This document shows positions 28,120-39,531 of a stretch of 59,897 bases of DNA, in pieces. The notes below the pieces were generated by a model that saw nothing but the letters and a program-made list of their open reading frames with translations, did not search any database and was not told the origin of the DNA. The DNA is taken from positions 236,596 through 296,492 of the forward strand of contig NZ_LMKE01000001.1 in the NCBI RefSeq assembly GCF_001421245.1. The letters run 5' to 3'. A program made the position numbers and the translations under genes. The stretch's first letter is position 1. Each line of letters begins with the position of its first letter. This stretch comes from Sphingomonas sp. Leaf10. Lineage in GTDB: Bacteria > Pseudomonadota > Alphaproteobacteria > Sphingomonadales > Sphingomonadaceae.

Positions 28120-28913
28120 TGCGGTTTGCGGGAAAGTCGGTGCTGGTCACCGGGGCGGGATCGGGGATCGGGCGTGCCTGTGCGCTGGCCTTTGCACGTG
28201 AAGGCGCTGGCGTCGTCTGTGGCGACCGGAGCGAGGCGGACGCGACGGTTGCGCTGATAGAAGGGGCAGGCGGTCGGGCGGTCGCCTGTACGATGGATGC
28301 CGGCGCTGACGCGGACGTTGCGGCGGCGGTGGTCCTGGCGGTCGATCGGTTCGGCGGGATCGATATCGTCCATGCCAATGCCGGCATTTCGGGTGGACTG
28401 GACGGGCTGTTCGAGCAATCCGCCGAGGACTGGGCCGAGATATTGCGCGTCAACCTGATCGGACCGTTTCTGGCGATCCGGCACGCCGCACCGATAATGG
28501 CGGCGGCGGGCGGGGGGACGATCGTGTGCACCGCCAGCGTCGCCGGGCTGCGATCGGGGGCGGGCGGGGCGGCCTATTCGGCGTCGAAGGCCGGCGTCAT
28601 CAACCTGGTCCAGACCGCTGCGCAGCAATTGTCGGGGTCGGGGGTGCGGGTGAATGCGGTATGCCCGGGGCTGATCGAGACCGGCATGACGGCGATGGTC
28701 TACGACCATGCCCGCCAGTCGGGGAAGGAAGCGCGGATCGGCCGGCTCAACCCGTTGCGACGTGGTGGCGAGGCGGAGGAGATTGCCGGCGTCGTCCTGT
28801 TCCTCGCCTCGGGTGAGGCGAGCTATGTCAACGGACAGGCTTGGGTGGTCGATGGCGGACTGTCGTCGAGCCATCCGTTCACGCGCCAGGACTATGGGCG
28901 TACCGCCGTGTAA
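28119..28913 (+). CDS. SDR family oxidoreductase
   Basis: NAD(P)-dependent dehydrogenase of 264 residues. The Rossmann motif is [18 protein letters not shown], followed by NAGISGG, the catalytic Ser in [11 protein letters not shown] and Tyr/Lys in [15 protein letters not shown], and the terminal [13 protein letters not shown]. The ATG overlaps the stop of the kinase gene (TGATG). In the levulinate cluster an SDR (LvaD) oxidises the rearranged 3-hydroxyacyl-CoA, so a hydroxyacyl-CoA dehydrogenase role is a reasonable inference. Confidence 0.88.
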   Translation: MRFAGKSVLVTGAGSGIGRACALAFAREGAGVVCGDRSEADATVALIEGAGGRAVACTMDAGADADVAAAVVLAVDRFGGIDIVHANAGISGGLDGLFEQSAEDWAEILRVNLIGPFLAIRHAAPIMAAAGGGTIVCTASVAGLRSGAGGAAYSASKAGVINLVQTAAQQLSGSGVRVNAVCPGLIETGMTAMVYDHARQSGKEARIGRLNPLRRGGEAEEIAGVVLFLASGEASYVNGQAWVVDGGLSSSHPFTRQDYGRTAV

Positions 28914-28973
28914 GTTGCCGGAACGAATGGCGGCTACCGCGCTTGTCGTTGTGAAAACGAGGAGTTGCTGGAC

Positions 28974-30053
28974 ATGACCGACATGCTGAAACCACCGGTG
29001 CGCTACTCTGCCGCGCTCGAACATCCCGCGGCGGACGAGGCGGAGACGGTCGCCGAGATGGAGCAGGCGTTTGACACGATCCTGACGACCACCTCGAAGG
29101 ATTATGGCAAGGCGGTGCGCGCGGTCCACGCCAAGTCGCATGGCATATTGAAGGCCGAATTGAGCGTCCACGACGACCTGCCGCCCGAACTGGCGCAGGG
29201 GCTGTTCGCTGCACCGGGCGTCTATCCGGTGTGGATGCGGTTTTCGACCAATCCCGGCGATATCCTCGACGATGCGATCGGCCTGCCGCGCGGTCTCGCT
29301 TGGAAGGTGATGGGGGTCGAGGGCGAACGCCTGCCCGGAGCGGGTGGGCGGACGCAGGATTTCGTCATGGTCAACGCACCCGCCTTTGCCGCGCCCACGC
29401 CGGAGAAGTTCGCCGGCAACCTGAAGCTGCTGGCAAAAACCACCGACAAGGCGGAGTGGGCGAAGAAGGCGCTGTCTTATGTCCTGCGCGGGGCCGAGGC
29501 GGCGTTGGAGGCGGTCGGCACCGAGAGCACGTTGCTGAAGACGATGGGTGGGTCGAAGAACGTCCATCCGCTGGGCGAGACCTATTTCTCGGCGACGCCG
29601 TTCCGCCATGGGGCCTATGTCGCGAAATATCAGGTTGTGCCGGTATCGCCCGATCTGACTGCGCTGACCGATGTGGTGGTCGATACCAACGGTCGACCAG
29701 ACGCGATCCGCGAGGACTTGCAGGCGTCAGCGAAAAACGTGCGCGGTGAGTGGGAAGTGCGGGTGCAGTTGCTGCGCGAACCCGAAGCACAGCCGATCGA
29801 GGATGCGGCGACGCCGTGGCCCGAGGACGTCAGCCCGTATCTGACCGTGGCGACGCTGCGCTGCGATCCGCAGGACAGCTGGGCGGCGGAAAAAGTGGCC
29901 GAAGTCGACGAGGGGTTGCGGTTCAGCGTGTGGACCGGGCTGGCGGCGCATCAACCTTTGGGTGGCGTCAACCGCGTGCGCAAGCCGGTGTACGACCATT
30001 CGGCGCAGTATCGCGAGCGGTTCAACGGGTGTCCGCTGCACGAGCCGGGGTGA
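28974..30053 (+). CDS. Catalase-fold heme protein (SrpA-like)
   Basis: A 359-residue protein matching the catalase core only. The distal His is in RAVHAKSHG, RFSTNPGDILDDAIGLPRG parallels the catalase RFST...DPRGFA segment, and DFVMVNAPAF parallels the Asn segment. The C-terminal heme region is short; the proximal Tyr may lie in KPVYDHSAQYRERF. It is shorter than true catalases (about 480 or more residues) and lacks a signal peptide. It may act as a peroxidase or as a fatty-acid peroxide enzyme. GAGGAG lies 9 nt before the ATG at 28974. Confidence 0.82.
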   Translation: MTDMLKPPVRYSAALEHPAADEAETVAEMEQAFDTILTTTSKDYGKAVRAVHAKSHGILKAELSVHDDLPPELAQGLFAAPGVYPVWMRFSTNPGDILDDAIGLPRGLAWKVMGVEGERLPGAGGRTQDFVMVNAPAFAAPTPEKFAGNLKLLAKTTDKAEWAKKALSYVLRGAEAALEAVGTESTLLKTMGGSKNVHPLGETYFSATPFRHGAYVAKYQVVPVSPDLTALTDVVVDTNGRPDAIREDLQASAKNVRGEWEVRVQLLREPEAQPIEDAATPWPEDVSPYLTVATLRCDPQDSWAAEKVAEVDEGLRFSVWTGLAAHQPLGGVNRVRKPVYDHSAQYRERFNGCPLHEPG

Positions 30054-30058
30054 GAAGG

Positions 30059-30931
30059 CTATCCCCTTACCCGCACCAACCCTTCCTGCGCGACACTTGC
30101 CACCAGCCCTCCGTCGCGCGCGAAGATTCTACCGCGGTTGAATCCCCGCGCATGGCCTGCCCATGGGCTGTCGGTTGTGTAGAGCAGCCAGTCATCGGCG
30201 CGGAACGGTTCATGCAGCCATAGCGCGTGATCGAGGCTGGCGGTCTGTACCTGGTCCATCATCCAGTGGACGCCGTGGGGGAGCATGCAGGTGCCGAGGA
30301 GCATCATGTCGCTGGCATAGGCAAGTATTGCACGGTGCAGCGTCGCGTCGTCGCCGAGCGGTGCGACGGCGCGGAACCAGCAATTCTGGAACGGCGCGCA
30401 GGGGCTCGGGTCGACCAGATGGTCGGCCTCGACCGGGCGGATTTCGATCGGGCGGGCGCGGAGGAACAGGCGGCGGAACTTGTCGGGAATGTGATCCTGC
30501 ATCGCTTCGCGCAACTCCCGATCGGATCGCAGCGCCTCGGGTGGGGGCACGTCGGGCATCGCGTCCTGATGCATCATGCCTTCCTCGGGCAACTGGAACG
30601 ACGCCGCCATGTTGAGGATCGCCTGCCCCCGCTGCATCGCGATCACGCGGGCATTGGCGAAGCTGCGGCCGGTAAAGTCGCGGACGACGCGGTAGATGAT
30701 CGGATGCTGTTCGTCGCCCGGCCGCAGAAAATAGGCGTGGAGCGAATGCGCGATCTTCGCCCCGCCGATCGAGCGTTGTGCCGCCTGCAGTGCCTGTCCG
30801 ATCACCTGTCCGCCGAACACGCGGCCGACCCCGCCGGGATTGCGGGCGCCGCGATAGAGATCGGTATCGATCTCCTCGATATCGAGCAGCTCGACCAGCC
30901 CCGCGACCAGATCAGCGGGCGTCGGCTCCAT
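30059..30931 (-). CDS. tesB: Acyl-CoA thioesterase II (TesB family)
   Basis: Hydrolyses acyl-CoA to free acid and CoA. The 290-residue double-hotdog protein has the N-terminal GRVFGGQVIGQALQAAQRS, LHAYFLRPGDEQHPIIYRV and, in the second hotdog, MLPHGVHWMMDQVQTASLDH and HARGFNRGRIFARDGGLVAS. The ATG at 30931 overlaps the upstream ACAD stop (TGATG). Last gene of a four-gene beta-oxidation operon, where it may relieve CoA trapping. Confidence 0.93.
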   Translation of the reverse strand: MEPTPADLVAGLVELLDIEEIDTDLYRGARNPGGVGRVFGGQVIGQALQAAQRSIGGAKIAHSLHAYFLRPGDEQHPIIYRVVRDFTGRSFANARVIAMQRGQAILNMAASFQLPEEGMMHQDAMPDVPPPEALRSDRELREAMQDHIPDKFRRLFLRARPIEIRPVEADHLVDPSPCAPFQNCWFRAVAPLGDDATLHRAILAYASDMMLLGTCMLPHGVHWMMDQVQTASLDHALWLHEPFRADDWLLYTTDSPWAGHARGFNRGRIFARDGGLVASVAQEGLVRVRG

Positions 30932-32058
30932 CAATAGCCTCCGATCCGGGCGATGCGGTCGCTGTGATAGCCGATATCGCCGAACATTTCGGTCAGCACG
31001 CGGGCGCGCTTCATGAAGAAGCCGATGTCCGCATCGTCGGTCATGCCAATGCCGCCATGCATCTGCACCGCTTCCTGTACCGCCAGCATCGACGCCATGC
31101 CGGCCATCGCCTTGGCGACCGAGACGGCGGTGTCGGCGTCTGCCGCTTCTTCGTCGAGCAGTTGCTGCGCCTTCAGCACCGCCGCGCGGGCGACCTCCAG
31201 TTCGGAATAGAGATGCGCGGCGCGGTGTTGCAGTGCCTGGAAACTGCCGATGGTCTGGCCAAATTGCTTGCGCTGGCGAAGGTAGTCGAGCGTGCGCGTC
31301 GCCGCGCCTTCGCCGACACCGAGCGACTCTGCTGCCGCGCCGGACCGCGCGGCGGCGAGCAGGCGGTTCAGCACGGTGCGACCGTCGTCGACGCTGCCAA
31401 TGACCGCATCGCCATCAACCTCGACATTGTCGAACGTCAGTCGGGCGGCGATGCTGCTGTCGGTCAGGCGGCGGGGGTCTGCGGTCAGGCCGGGGGTATC
31501 GGCGGCGAGCGCGAACAGGGTCACGCCTTCGGTATCCGTGTGGCTGCCGGCGGTGCGCGCGGCTACCACGATCAGGTCGGCGACATGGCCGTGGGCAACG
31601 AACTGCTTTGTGCCGGACAGGCGGAAGCCGTTGCCCGAACGTTCGGCGGGCATCGCGATGGCGTCGCCATGCTTGGCGCGCTCGTCGATCGCGAGGGCGG
31701 CAATGGTTTCGCCGGCAGCGATGCGCGGCAACCAGTTCTGGCCGGCGCTTGTGCCCGACAGCGCGGCGACGGCGGCGACCGAGGTGGTGAGGAAGGGGGA
31801 AGGCGACAGGTTGCGGCCGATCTCCTCCAGCACGATGCCGGCCTCGACATGGCCGAGGCCGAGGCCACCGGCGCTTTCGGGCACCATCATGCCGGTGAAG
31901 CCCATCTCGGCGAACTTGGCCCACAGGCCGCGATCGAAGCCGGTCGGATCGTCGGCATCGCGTAAGGAACGCAGGTGCGCGACCGGGGCGGCTTCACCCA
32001 GAAACTCGCGGGCGGTATCGGCGAGCATCGTCTGATCTTCGTTCAGAAACAGGGGCAT
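30931..32058 (-). CDS. Acyl-CoA dehydrogenase, second (possibly non-catalytic) partner
   Basis: ACAD-fold protein of 375 residues with QTMLADTAREFLGEAAPV at the N-terminus, MMVPESAGGLGLGHVEAGIV, and C-terminal MHGGIGMTDDADIGFFMKRA. The usual EGTSEIQ-type segment with the catalytic Glu is replaced by MFGDIGYHSDRIA. This pattern is known from the partner subunit of heterotetrameric ACADs. It lies 18 nt from the adjacent 392-residue ACAD, so a two-gene heteromer is plausible. Confidence 0.85.
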   Translation of the reverse strand: MPLFLNEDQTMLADTAREFLGEAAPVAHLRSLRDADDPTGFDRGLWAKFAEMGFTGMMVPESAGGLGLGHVEAGIVLEEIGRNLSPSPFLTTSVAAVAALSGTSAGQNWLPRIAAGETIAALAIDERAKHGDAIAMPAERSGNGFRLSGTKQFVAHGHVADLIVVAARTAGSHTDTEGVTLFALAADTPGLTADPRRLTDSSIAARLTFDNVEVDGDAVIGSVDDGRTVLNRLLAAARSGAAAESLGVGEGAATRTLDYLRQRKQFGQTIGSFQALQHRAAHLYSELEVARAAVLKAQQLLDEEAADADTAVSVAKAMAGMASMLAVQEAVQMHGGIGMTDDADIGFFMKRARVLTEMFGDIGYHSDRIARIGGY

Positions 32059-32076
32059 GGCTGGTGTTCCTGACAG

Positions 32077-33255
32077 TTATTGCAGCGGCAGGTCGAGGAT
32101 GCGGCGGGCGATGATGTTGAGCTGAATTTCGGACGTGCCGCCCTCGATCGAATTCGCCTTGGTCCGCAGCCACGCGCGCGCCGCCGCGCCGTGATCGCTG
32201 TCGGCGCTTTCCCATTCGAGCGCGTCCGAACCGCCTGCCGCCATCAGCAATTCGTGACGGGTCTTGTTCAGTTCGGTGCCGGCATATTTCATCATGCTGG
32301 GCTGCGCGGGATGGGCGTGGCCGGCCTTCAGTTCGTCGCGGAAGCGTTCGGACATGGCGGCAAAGGCGCGGGCGCGGACGTCGAAGTTGGCGATGGCGGA
32401 CCGCAGCATCGGGTCGGCGAGGCGGCCGGCATCGTCGGTGCCGATCGTCTCGATGGCCTTTGCGATCAACGGCCCGTTGCCGGTGGACCCCATGCCCGAA
32501 ATCATCTCGCGCTCATGGCCGAGCAGGTATTTGGCGACGTCCCAGCCCTTGTTCAGTTCGCCGACCAGATTGGCCTTGGGCACGCGAACATCGTCGAAAA
32601 AGGTCTCGCAGAAGGGCGAGTTGCCGGAAATCAGCTTGATCGGGCGGGTGGTGACGCCGGGCGACGCCATGTCGAACAGCAGGAAGCTGATCCCGCCCTG
32701 TTTTGTCGAGCGGTCGGTGCGGACGAGGCAGAAGATCCAGTCGGCTTTGTCGGCATAGCTGGTCCATACCTTCTGTCCGTTGACGATGAAGTCGTCGCCA
32801 TCGGCGACCGCGCTGGTCTGTAGCCCCGCGAGGTCGGACCCGGCACCGGGTTCGCTATAGCCCTGACACCAGCGGATTTCGCCGCGAGCGATTTTCGGCA
32901 AATGCTCGTGCTTCTGTTCCTCGGTCCCGTACTTCAGTAGCGCCGGGCCGAGCATCGAGATACCGAACGAATAGAGCGGGTTGCGGGCGTTTATTGCCGC
33001 CATTTCCTCGCGCAATATCTTGGCTTCGGCCGGCGACAGGCCGCCGCCGCCATAGGCGGTCGGCCAGTCGGGGACGGTCCAGCCGCGCGCCGCCATCCGG
33101 TCGAGCCACAGCTTCTGATCCGGGTTGGCGTAGGTCGGATTGCGGCCACCCCAGGTCACGTCCTTGTCGGAACGGACCGGCTCACGCATCGATGGCGGGC
33201 AATTCGCCTCCAGCCATGCGCGGGTGTCGGCGCGGAACTGCGCGAGGTCGGTCAT
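32077..33255 (-). CDS. Acyl-CoA dehydrogenase
   Basis: FAD-dependent alpha,beta-dehydrogenation of an acyl-CoA. The 392-residue protein has [20 protein letters not shown] (FAD/substrate loop), [18 protein letters not shown], and the C-terminal [20 protein letters not shown] with the expected EGxTSEIQ. Its start overlaps the FadB-like stop (ATGA). It precedes the second ACAD, fitting a paired alpha/beta enzyme. Confidence 0.92.
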   Translation of the reverse strand: MTDLAQFRADTRAWLEANCPPSMREPVRSDKDVTWGGRNPTYANPDQKLWLDRMAARGWTVPDWPTAYGGGGLSPAEAKILREEMAAINARNPLYSFGISMLGPALLKYGTEEQKHEHLPKIARGEIRWCQGYSEPGAGSDLAGLQTSAVADGDDFIVNGQKVWTSYADKADWIFCLVRTDRSTKQGGISFLLFDMASPGVTTRPIKLISGNSPFCETFFDDVRVPKANLVGELNKGWDVAKYLLGHEREMISGMGSTGNGPLIAKAIETIGTDDAGRLADPMLRSAIANFDVRARAFAAMSERFRDELKAGHAHPAQPSMMKYAGTELNKTRHELLMAAGGSDALEWESADSDHGAAARAWLRTKANSIEGGTSEIQLNIIARRILDLPLQ

Positions 33256-35303
33256 TTGTTGAACCGGCCGCTGGTCTCTGCCTTCTCGCGCAGCAGCGGG
33301 GCAACGTCGAACCCGTGCTTTTCGAGACCGGCGACGATCTTCTTCGCGCCCTCGATATCGGCCCAGAACATCGGGCCACCGCGATAGGGCGGCCAGCCAT
33401 AGCCATAGATCCAGACGACATCGATATCGGACGCGCGCTGTGCCTTGCCCTCCGACAGGATCTTCGCGCCCTCGTTGACGATCGGGTAGAGGGTGCGCTC
33501 GACGATCTCCTGATCGGTGATCTCGCGTTGCGGGGTGTTGGTCCGCTCACGGAACTCATCGATGATCTCGGCGACGCGGGCGCTGTTCGATGCCTGCCGC
33601 TTGTCGTCGTAATCGTAGAAGCCGGCACCTTTCTTCTGGCCCCAGCGACCTTCGGCGGCGAGGGCGTCGCGGATATTCTCGATGCGCGAGGGATCGCGGT
33701 GCCAGCCGATGTCGACGCCGGCAAGGTCGGCCATCTGGAACGGCCCCATCGGCATGCCGAATTCGACATGGACGCGGTCGACCTGCTCAGGAGTGGCACC
33801 CTCCATCAACAGCTTCATTGCCTCGACCTGACGCGGTTCCAGCATCCGGTTGCCGATGAAGCCGTGACAGACGCCGGCGACCACCGCGACCTTGCGGATC
33901 TTCTTCGACAGCGCCATCGCCGTCGCCAGCACATCGTCGGCGGTCGCATCACCGCGTACGATCTCCAGCAGTTTCATGATGTTCGCGGGCGAGAAGAAGT
34001 GGAGGCCGAGCACGTCCTGCGGGCGCTTGGTCGCGGCGGCGATAACGTTGACGTCGAGATAGCTGGTGTTCGATGCGAGGATCGCGCCGGGTTTACAGAT
34101 CGCGTCGAGCTTGCCGAAAATGTCCTGCTTTACCGACATTTCCTCATACACCGCCTCGATCACCAGATCGACATCGGCGAGGTCGTTCAGCGACAGGCTG
34201 GGGGTTAGCAGGCCCATCGCCTGCTCGACCTGTTCGGGCTTCATCCGGCCCTTGGCGGCAGTCGCTTCATAATTCTTGCGGATGATGCCGACGCCGCGGT
34301 CGAGCGCGTCCTGCTGCATCTCGACGATCGTGACGGGGATGCCGGCCGACAGGAAGTTCATGGCGATGCCGCCGCCCATCGTGCCCGCGCCGATCACGCC
34401 GATGTGCTTGATCGGGCGCAGGGCGATGTCGTCGTCGATGCCGTCGATCTTCGACGCCTTGCGTTCCGCGAAGAAGATGTGCCGCTGTGCCGCCGACTGG
34501 ACGGAGAACATCAGCTTCATGAATTGCTGCCGCTCGAACTCGATCCCCTCGGCAAAGGGGGTTTCGCTGGCCTTCACCACGCAGGCGACGTTGGCGGCGG
34601 GTGCTTCATAGCCACGGAAGCGGCGGGCATTGGCCTTTTCGAAGGCGGCGACCGCTTCGGGGTCGGGCGAAACCGACTTTTCGGACGTGCGCGGAAGGGG
34701 GCGGATATCGGCGACTTCGCGGGCGAAGGCGATGGCTTCCTCCAGCAGATTGCCTTCGGCGGCGAGGCGGTCGACGATACCGGCGTCCTTGGCTTTGCTG
34801 GCCGGGATCGGATCGCCCTTCGCGACCAATTCAAGTGCGACCGCGACCCCGGCGAGGCGGGGCAGGCGCTGCGTGCCGCCGGCGCCGGGGAGCAGGCCGA
34901 GCTTCACCTCGGGCGTGCCGAGCTTCGCGCTGGGGACGGCGATGCGGTAATGGCTGCCGATCGCGACCTCGCACCCGCCGCCAAGGGCGGTGCCGTGGAT
35001 CGCAGCGACGACCGGCTTGTCCGAAGCCTCGATCATGTCGACCAGTTGCGGCAGGAGCGGTTCGACCGGCGGCTTGGTGAATTCGGTGATGTCGGCGCCG
35101 GCGAAGAAGGTCTTGCCGGCGCAGGCGATGACGATGGCACGGACCGAGTCGTCGGCCGCCGCTTCCTCGATCGCGGCCTTCAGCCCCAGCCGGACCGAGG
35201 CAGACAATGCGTTGACCGGCGGGTTGTCGGCCATCGCCACGAGGATGTCGCCATGACGTTCGGTGCTCACGGACATGTTCGGTCCTTCTCCAGCTTTTGC
35301 CAT
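33252..35303 (-). CDS. Enoyl-CoA hydratase / 3-hydroxyacyl-CoA dehydrogenase (FadB/FadJ-like)
   Basis: Bifunctional beta-oxidation enzyme of 683 residues. The N-terminal crotonase domain (about 10-200) has [20 protein letters not shown] for the oxyanion hole and [20 protein letters not shown] with the catalytic Glu. The NAD-binding domain begins about residue 300 with [18 protein letters not shown], and the dehydrogenase signature [19 protein letters not shown] follows. First gene of its operon. Starts at 35303 and 35276 are both possible; AAGGACCG precedes each one. Confidence 0.94.
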   Translation of the reverse strand: MAKAGEGPNMSVSTERHGDILVAMADNPPVNALSASVRLGLKAAIEEAAADDSVRAIVIACAGKTFFAGADITEFTKPPVEPLLPQLVDMIEASDKPVVAAIHGTALGGGCEVAIGSHYRIAVPSAKLGTPEVKLGLLPGAGGTQRLPRLAGVAVALELVAKGDPIPASKAKDAGIVDRLAAEGNLLEEAIAFAREVADIRPLPRTSEKSVSPDPEAVAAFEKANARRFRGYEAPAANVACVVKASETPFAEGIEFERQQFMKLMFSVQSAAQRHIFFAERKASKIDGIDDDIALRPIKHIGVIGAGTMGGGIAMNFLSAGIPVTIVEMQQDALDRGVGIIRKNYEATAAKGRMKPEQVEQAMGLLTPSLSLNDLADVDLVIEAVYEEMSVKQDIFGKLDAICKPGAILASNTSYLDVNVIAAATKRPQDVLGLHFFSPANIMKLLEIVRGDATADDVLATAMALSKKIRKVAVVAGVCHGFIGNRMLEPRQVEAMKLLMEGATPEQVDRVHVEFGMPMGPFQMADLAGVDIGWHRDPSRIENIRDALAAEGRWGQKKGAGFYDYDDKRQASNSARVAEIIDEFRERTNTPQREITDQEIVERTLYPIVNEGAKILSEGKAQRASDIDVVWIYGYGWPPYRGGPMFWADIEGAKKIVAGLEKHGFDVAPLLREKAETSGRFNK

Positions 35304-35390
35304 ACCGGTCCTTCTAAACCGGCACGTGTTCGGCGCATTCTATTGCCTTTGACGGATAGATAATCAATAACAACCTGCATGGAAGCGACC

Positions 35391-35408
35391 TATCGGGCAA
35401 ACCCGATA
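35391..35408. promoter_or_regulatory. Palindrome in the fadB-like/acyl-CoA ligase divergent region
   Basis: TATCGGG-CAAA-CCCGATA is a perfect 7-bp inverted repeat, 30 nt before the ligase start and 88 nt before the fadB-like start. It looks like a dimeric repressor operator controlling both directions. The regulator is not adjacent and is unknown. Confidence 0.5.
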
Positions 35409-35437
35409 TTCTAGGGTCGGCGAACGGGAGCGGTGTC

Positions 35438-37195
<1,758 letters not shown>

Positions 37196-37200
37196 GCAGG

Positions 37201-37229
37201 CCAAAGTTCACTAAGTTCACACTTTCGGG
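37201..37229 (-). repeat. GTGTGAACTT-GTGAACTTTG motif, copy 2
   Basis: On the minus strand it reads GTGTGAACTTAGTGAACTTT followed by GG, directly after the acyl-CoA ligase stop. The other copy is at 15482-15503 on the plus strand. Confidence 0.6.
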
Positions 37230-37288
37230 TTTGTGCAGTTGTTGCGAGCGGGTTGCAGGAGGCGGCTACTCCTCCCCTCCCTAATAAG

Positions 37289-37352
37289 AGCTTCGGGTCG
37301 GTCATGTCCCCGGCATGAGCTAAACAGTGCGGGGCACTGTTTACTCGAAGCT
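37289..37352. repeat. Nested palindrome with TAAACAGTGC arms
   Basis: Inner arms TAAACAGTGC (37321-37330) and GCACTGTTTA (37334-37343) pair perfectly around GGG. Outer arms AGCTTCG (37289-37295) and CGAAGCT (37346-37352) also pair. It would form a long cruciform or a stem in RNA. Confidence 0.75.
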
Positions 37353-37390
37353 GGGTCGGCCTGCGGGGGAACGTCACCTCAACCAAGCGG

Positions 37391-37430
37391 CCTACCCACC
37401 CCCAACCCCTCCCTTGCCAGGGAGGGGAGC
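37391..37430. repeat. GGGAGGGG repeat
   Basis: CCTACCCACCCCCAACCCCT then CCCTTGCCAGGGAGGGGAGC, same family as 15223-15330 and 46363-46404, with a CCCTCCCT/AGGGAGGGG hairpin. Confidence 0.75.
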
Positions 37431-37573
37431 TGTTTCGCCCGGCAGTGAAACCGACATGTCAAAGAGCGGGCGTGCGGTGCGGCCGGGGCGGATGTTGCGC
37501 CCGCGCGGGGCTGTAGGACAGCCGTTCCGCCACGCCCTTCGCAAACGCGGCGGAAAATGCTAGGCGCGCGGCC

Positions 37574-39430
37574 ATGCTCAATCTGAACGGTATCACGGTG
37601 CGCCTTGGCGGGCGGACGATCCTCGACAATGCCAGTGCGGCGCTGCCTCCGGGGAGCCGCGTCGGGCTGATCGGCCGCAACGGCGCGGGCAAGTCGACGC
37701 TGGTGCGGGTGATTGCCGGGCAGCTGGAACCGGATAATGGCGTGGCGGAGATGCCGCGTGGCAGTCGCCTCGGCTATGTCGCGCAGGAAGCGCCCGCCGG
37801 ACAGGCGACGCCGTTCGACACGGTGCTGGAGGCCGATGTCGAGCGCGCACGGCTGATGCACGACGCCGAGACGGTGACCGATCCCGACCGGCTGGGCGAT
37901 ATCCATGAGCGGCTGCTGGCGATCGACGCGTACGGCGCGCCGGCGCGGGCGGCGCGGATTCTGGTCGGGCTGGGCTTCGACGAAGAGATGCAGCAGCGCC
38001 CGCTGGAAAGCTATTCGGGCGGCTGGCGGATGCGCGTCGCGCTGGCGGCGTTGCTGTTCAGCCAGCCCGACGTGCTGCTGCTCGACGAACCGTCGAACCA
38101 CCTCGATCTCGAAGCAGTGATGTGGCTCGAGGATTTCCTGAAAGGATATAAGGCGACGATCGTCGTCGTCAGCCACGAACGCGATTTCCTGAACAACGTC
38201 GTCGACCATATCCTGCACCTGCATCAGGGCAAGATCACGCTGTATCCCGGCGGTTACGACGCGTTCGAGAAGCAGCGCGCCGAGCGGCTGGCGCAACTGG
38301 AAGCAGCGCGCGTCAATCAGGCGGCGCAGCGGGCCAAGCTGCAGGAATATGTCGCGAAGAACTCGGCGCGCGCCTCGACCGCCAAGCAGGCGCAGTCGCG
38401 GTTGAAGATCCTTGCCAAGATGAAGCCGATCGCGGCGATGGCCGAGGACCCCAGCCTGTCGTTCGACTTTCCCGATCCCGACGAACTGCGCCCGCCGCTG
38501 ATCACGCTCGACATGGCGAGCGTCGGCTATGGCGAGACGCCGATCCTCAAGCGGTTGAACCTGCGCATCGATCCCGAGGATCGCATCGCGCTGCTGGGCC
38601 GCAACGGCAACGGCAAGACGACGCTGGCGCGGCTGCTGGCAGCACAACTGGCGCCGATGGACGGCGACATGAACGCCGCGGGCAAGATGAAGGTCGGATA
38701 CTTCACCCAGTATCAGGTGGAGGAGCTGAGCACCGACGACACGCCGCTGGAGCATATGACGCGCCAGATGAAGGGCGCGTCGCCGGCCGCCGTCCGGGCG
38801 CAGCTGGGCCGGTTCGGTTTTTCGGGCGACAAGGCGATCACGCTGGTCGGCAAGCTGTCGGGCGGCGAGCGGGCGCGGCTGGCGCTGGCGCTGATTACCC
38901 GGGATGCGCCGCACATGCTGATCCTCGACGAACCGACCAACCACTTGGACGTCGATGCGCGTGAGGCGCTGGTGCAGGCGCTCAACGCCTATACGGGCTG
39001 CGTGCTGCTAGTCAGCCACGACCGCCACATGCTGGAGGCGACGGCCGACCGGCTGGTGCTGGTCGATGAGGGGACCGCGAAGGAGTTCGACGGGACGATC
39101 GACGATTATATCGCGCTGATCCTCGGCAATTCGGCGAAGGAAAAGGCCGCCAAGGCCAACAAGAAGAACGACCGCAAGGCCGCCGCCGAAGCGCGCGAAA
39201 AGGCGCAGGTGCTGAAGAAGGATGCGCAAGCGATCGAACGCGATCTGGCGCGGCTGACCGAACAGCGTGACGCGCTGGACGCGGCGATGGCGGGGAATGC
39301 GATCCCGGCGCTGGCCAAGCTGACTATGGCGCAGTTGATGAAGCGCCGCGCTAGTTTGGATACCGAGATCGAGGTGGCGGAGACGAAGTGGATGGAGGCG
39401 AACGAGGCGTTGGAGGCTTTGGCGGCGTAG
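37574..39430 (+). CDS. ABC-F family ATPase
   Basis: Soluble protein of 618 residues with two ABC cassettes and no membrane domain. Cassette 1 has LIGRNGAGKSTLVRV, ESYSGGWRMRVALAALL and LLLDEPSNHLD. Cassette 2 (about residue 310 on) has LLGRNGNGKTTLARLL, KLSGGERARLALAL and LILDEPTNHLD. The linker and the Lys/Ala-rich coiled-coil tail (about 520-618) match the YheS/Uup branch. ABC-F proteins act on the ribosome; a role in relieving stalled translation is more likely than transport. Confidence 0.92.
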   Translation: MLNLNGITVRLGGRTILDNASAALPPGSRVGLIGRNGAGKSTLVRVIAGQLEPDNGVAEMPRGSRLGYVAQEAPAGQATPFDTVLEADVERARLMHDAETVTDPDRLGDIHERLLAIDAYGAPARAARILVGLGFDEEMQQRPLESYSGGWRMRVALAALLFSQPDVLLLDEPSNHLDLEAVMWLEDFLKGYKATIVVVSHERDFLNNVVDHILHLHQGKITLYPGGYDAFEKQRAERLAQLEAARVNQAAQRAKLQEYVAKNSARASTAKQAQSRLKILAKMKPIAAMAEDPSLSFDFPDPDELRPPLITLDMASVGYGETPILKRLNLRIDPEDRIALLGRNGNGKTTLARLLAAQLAPMDGDMNAAGKMKVGYFTQYQVEELSTDDTPLEHMTRQMKGASPAAVRAQLGRFGFSGDKAITLVGKLSGGERARLALALITRDAPHMLILDEPTNHLDVDAREALVQALNAYTGCVLLVSHDRHMLEATADRLVLVDEGTAKEFDGTIDDYIALILGNSAKEKAAKANKKNDRKAAAEAREKAQVLKKDAQAIERDLARLTEQRDALDAAMAGNAIPALAKLTMAQLMKRRASLDTEIEVAETKWMEANEALEALAA

Positions 39431-39531
39431 AGGGCCTTCCGGTCTGTTACGATAGCATTTTAAAATTGTGATGGCAGCTCAGGCATGGCACCCTGCTTTG
39501 CGATCATAACAAGAATGTCTTGGAGATGCGT

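Larger units (their letters stand above)
37196..37573. other. 378-nt gap between acyl-CoA ligase and ABC-F genes, repeat-rich
   Basis: Contains the GTGAACTT-type motif (37201-37229), a nested palindrome (37289-37352) and a GGGAGGGG repeat (37391-37430). No ORF with coding character. The last 130 nt before the ABC-F start presumably hold its promoter. Confidence 0.65.

Noticed and set aside
37196..37573. Insertion sequence remnant
   Set aside because: Palindromes present but no transposase fragment or target-site duplication found.
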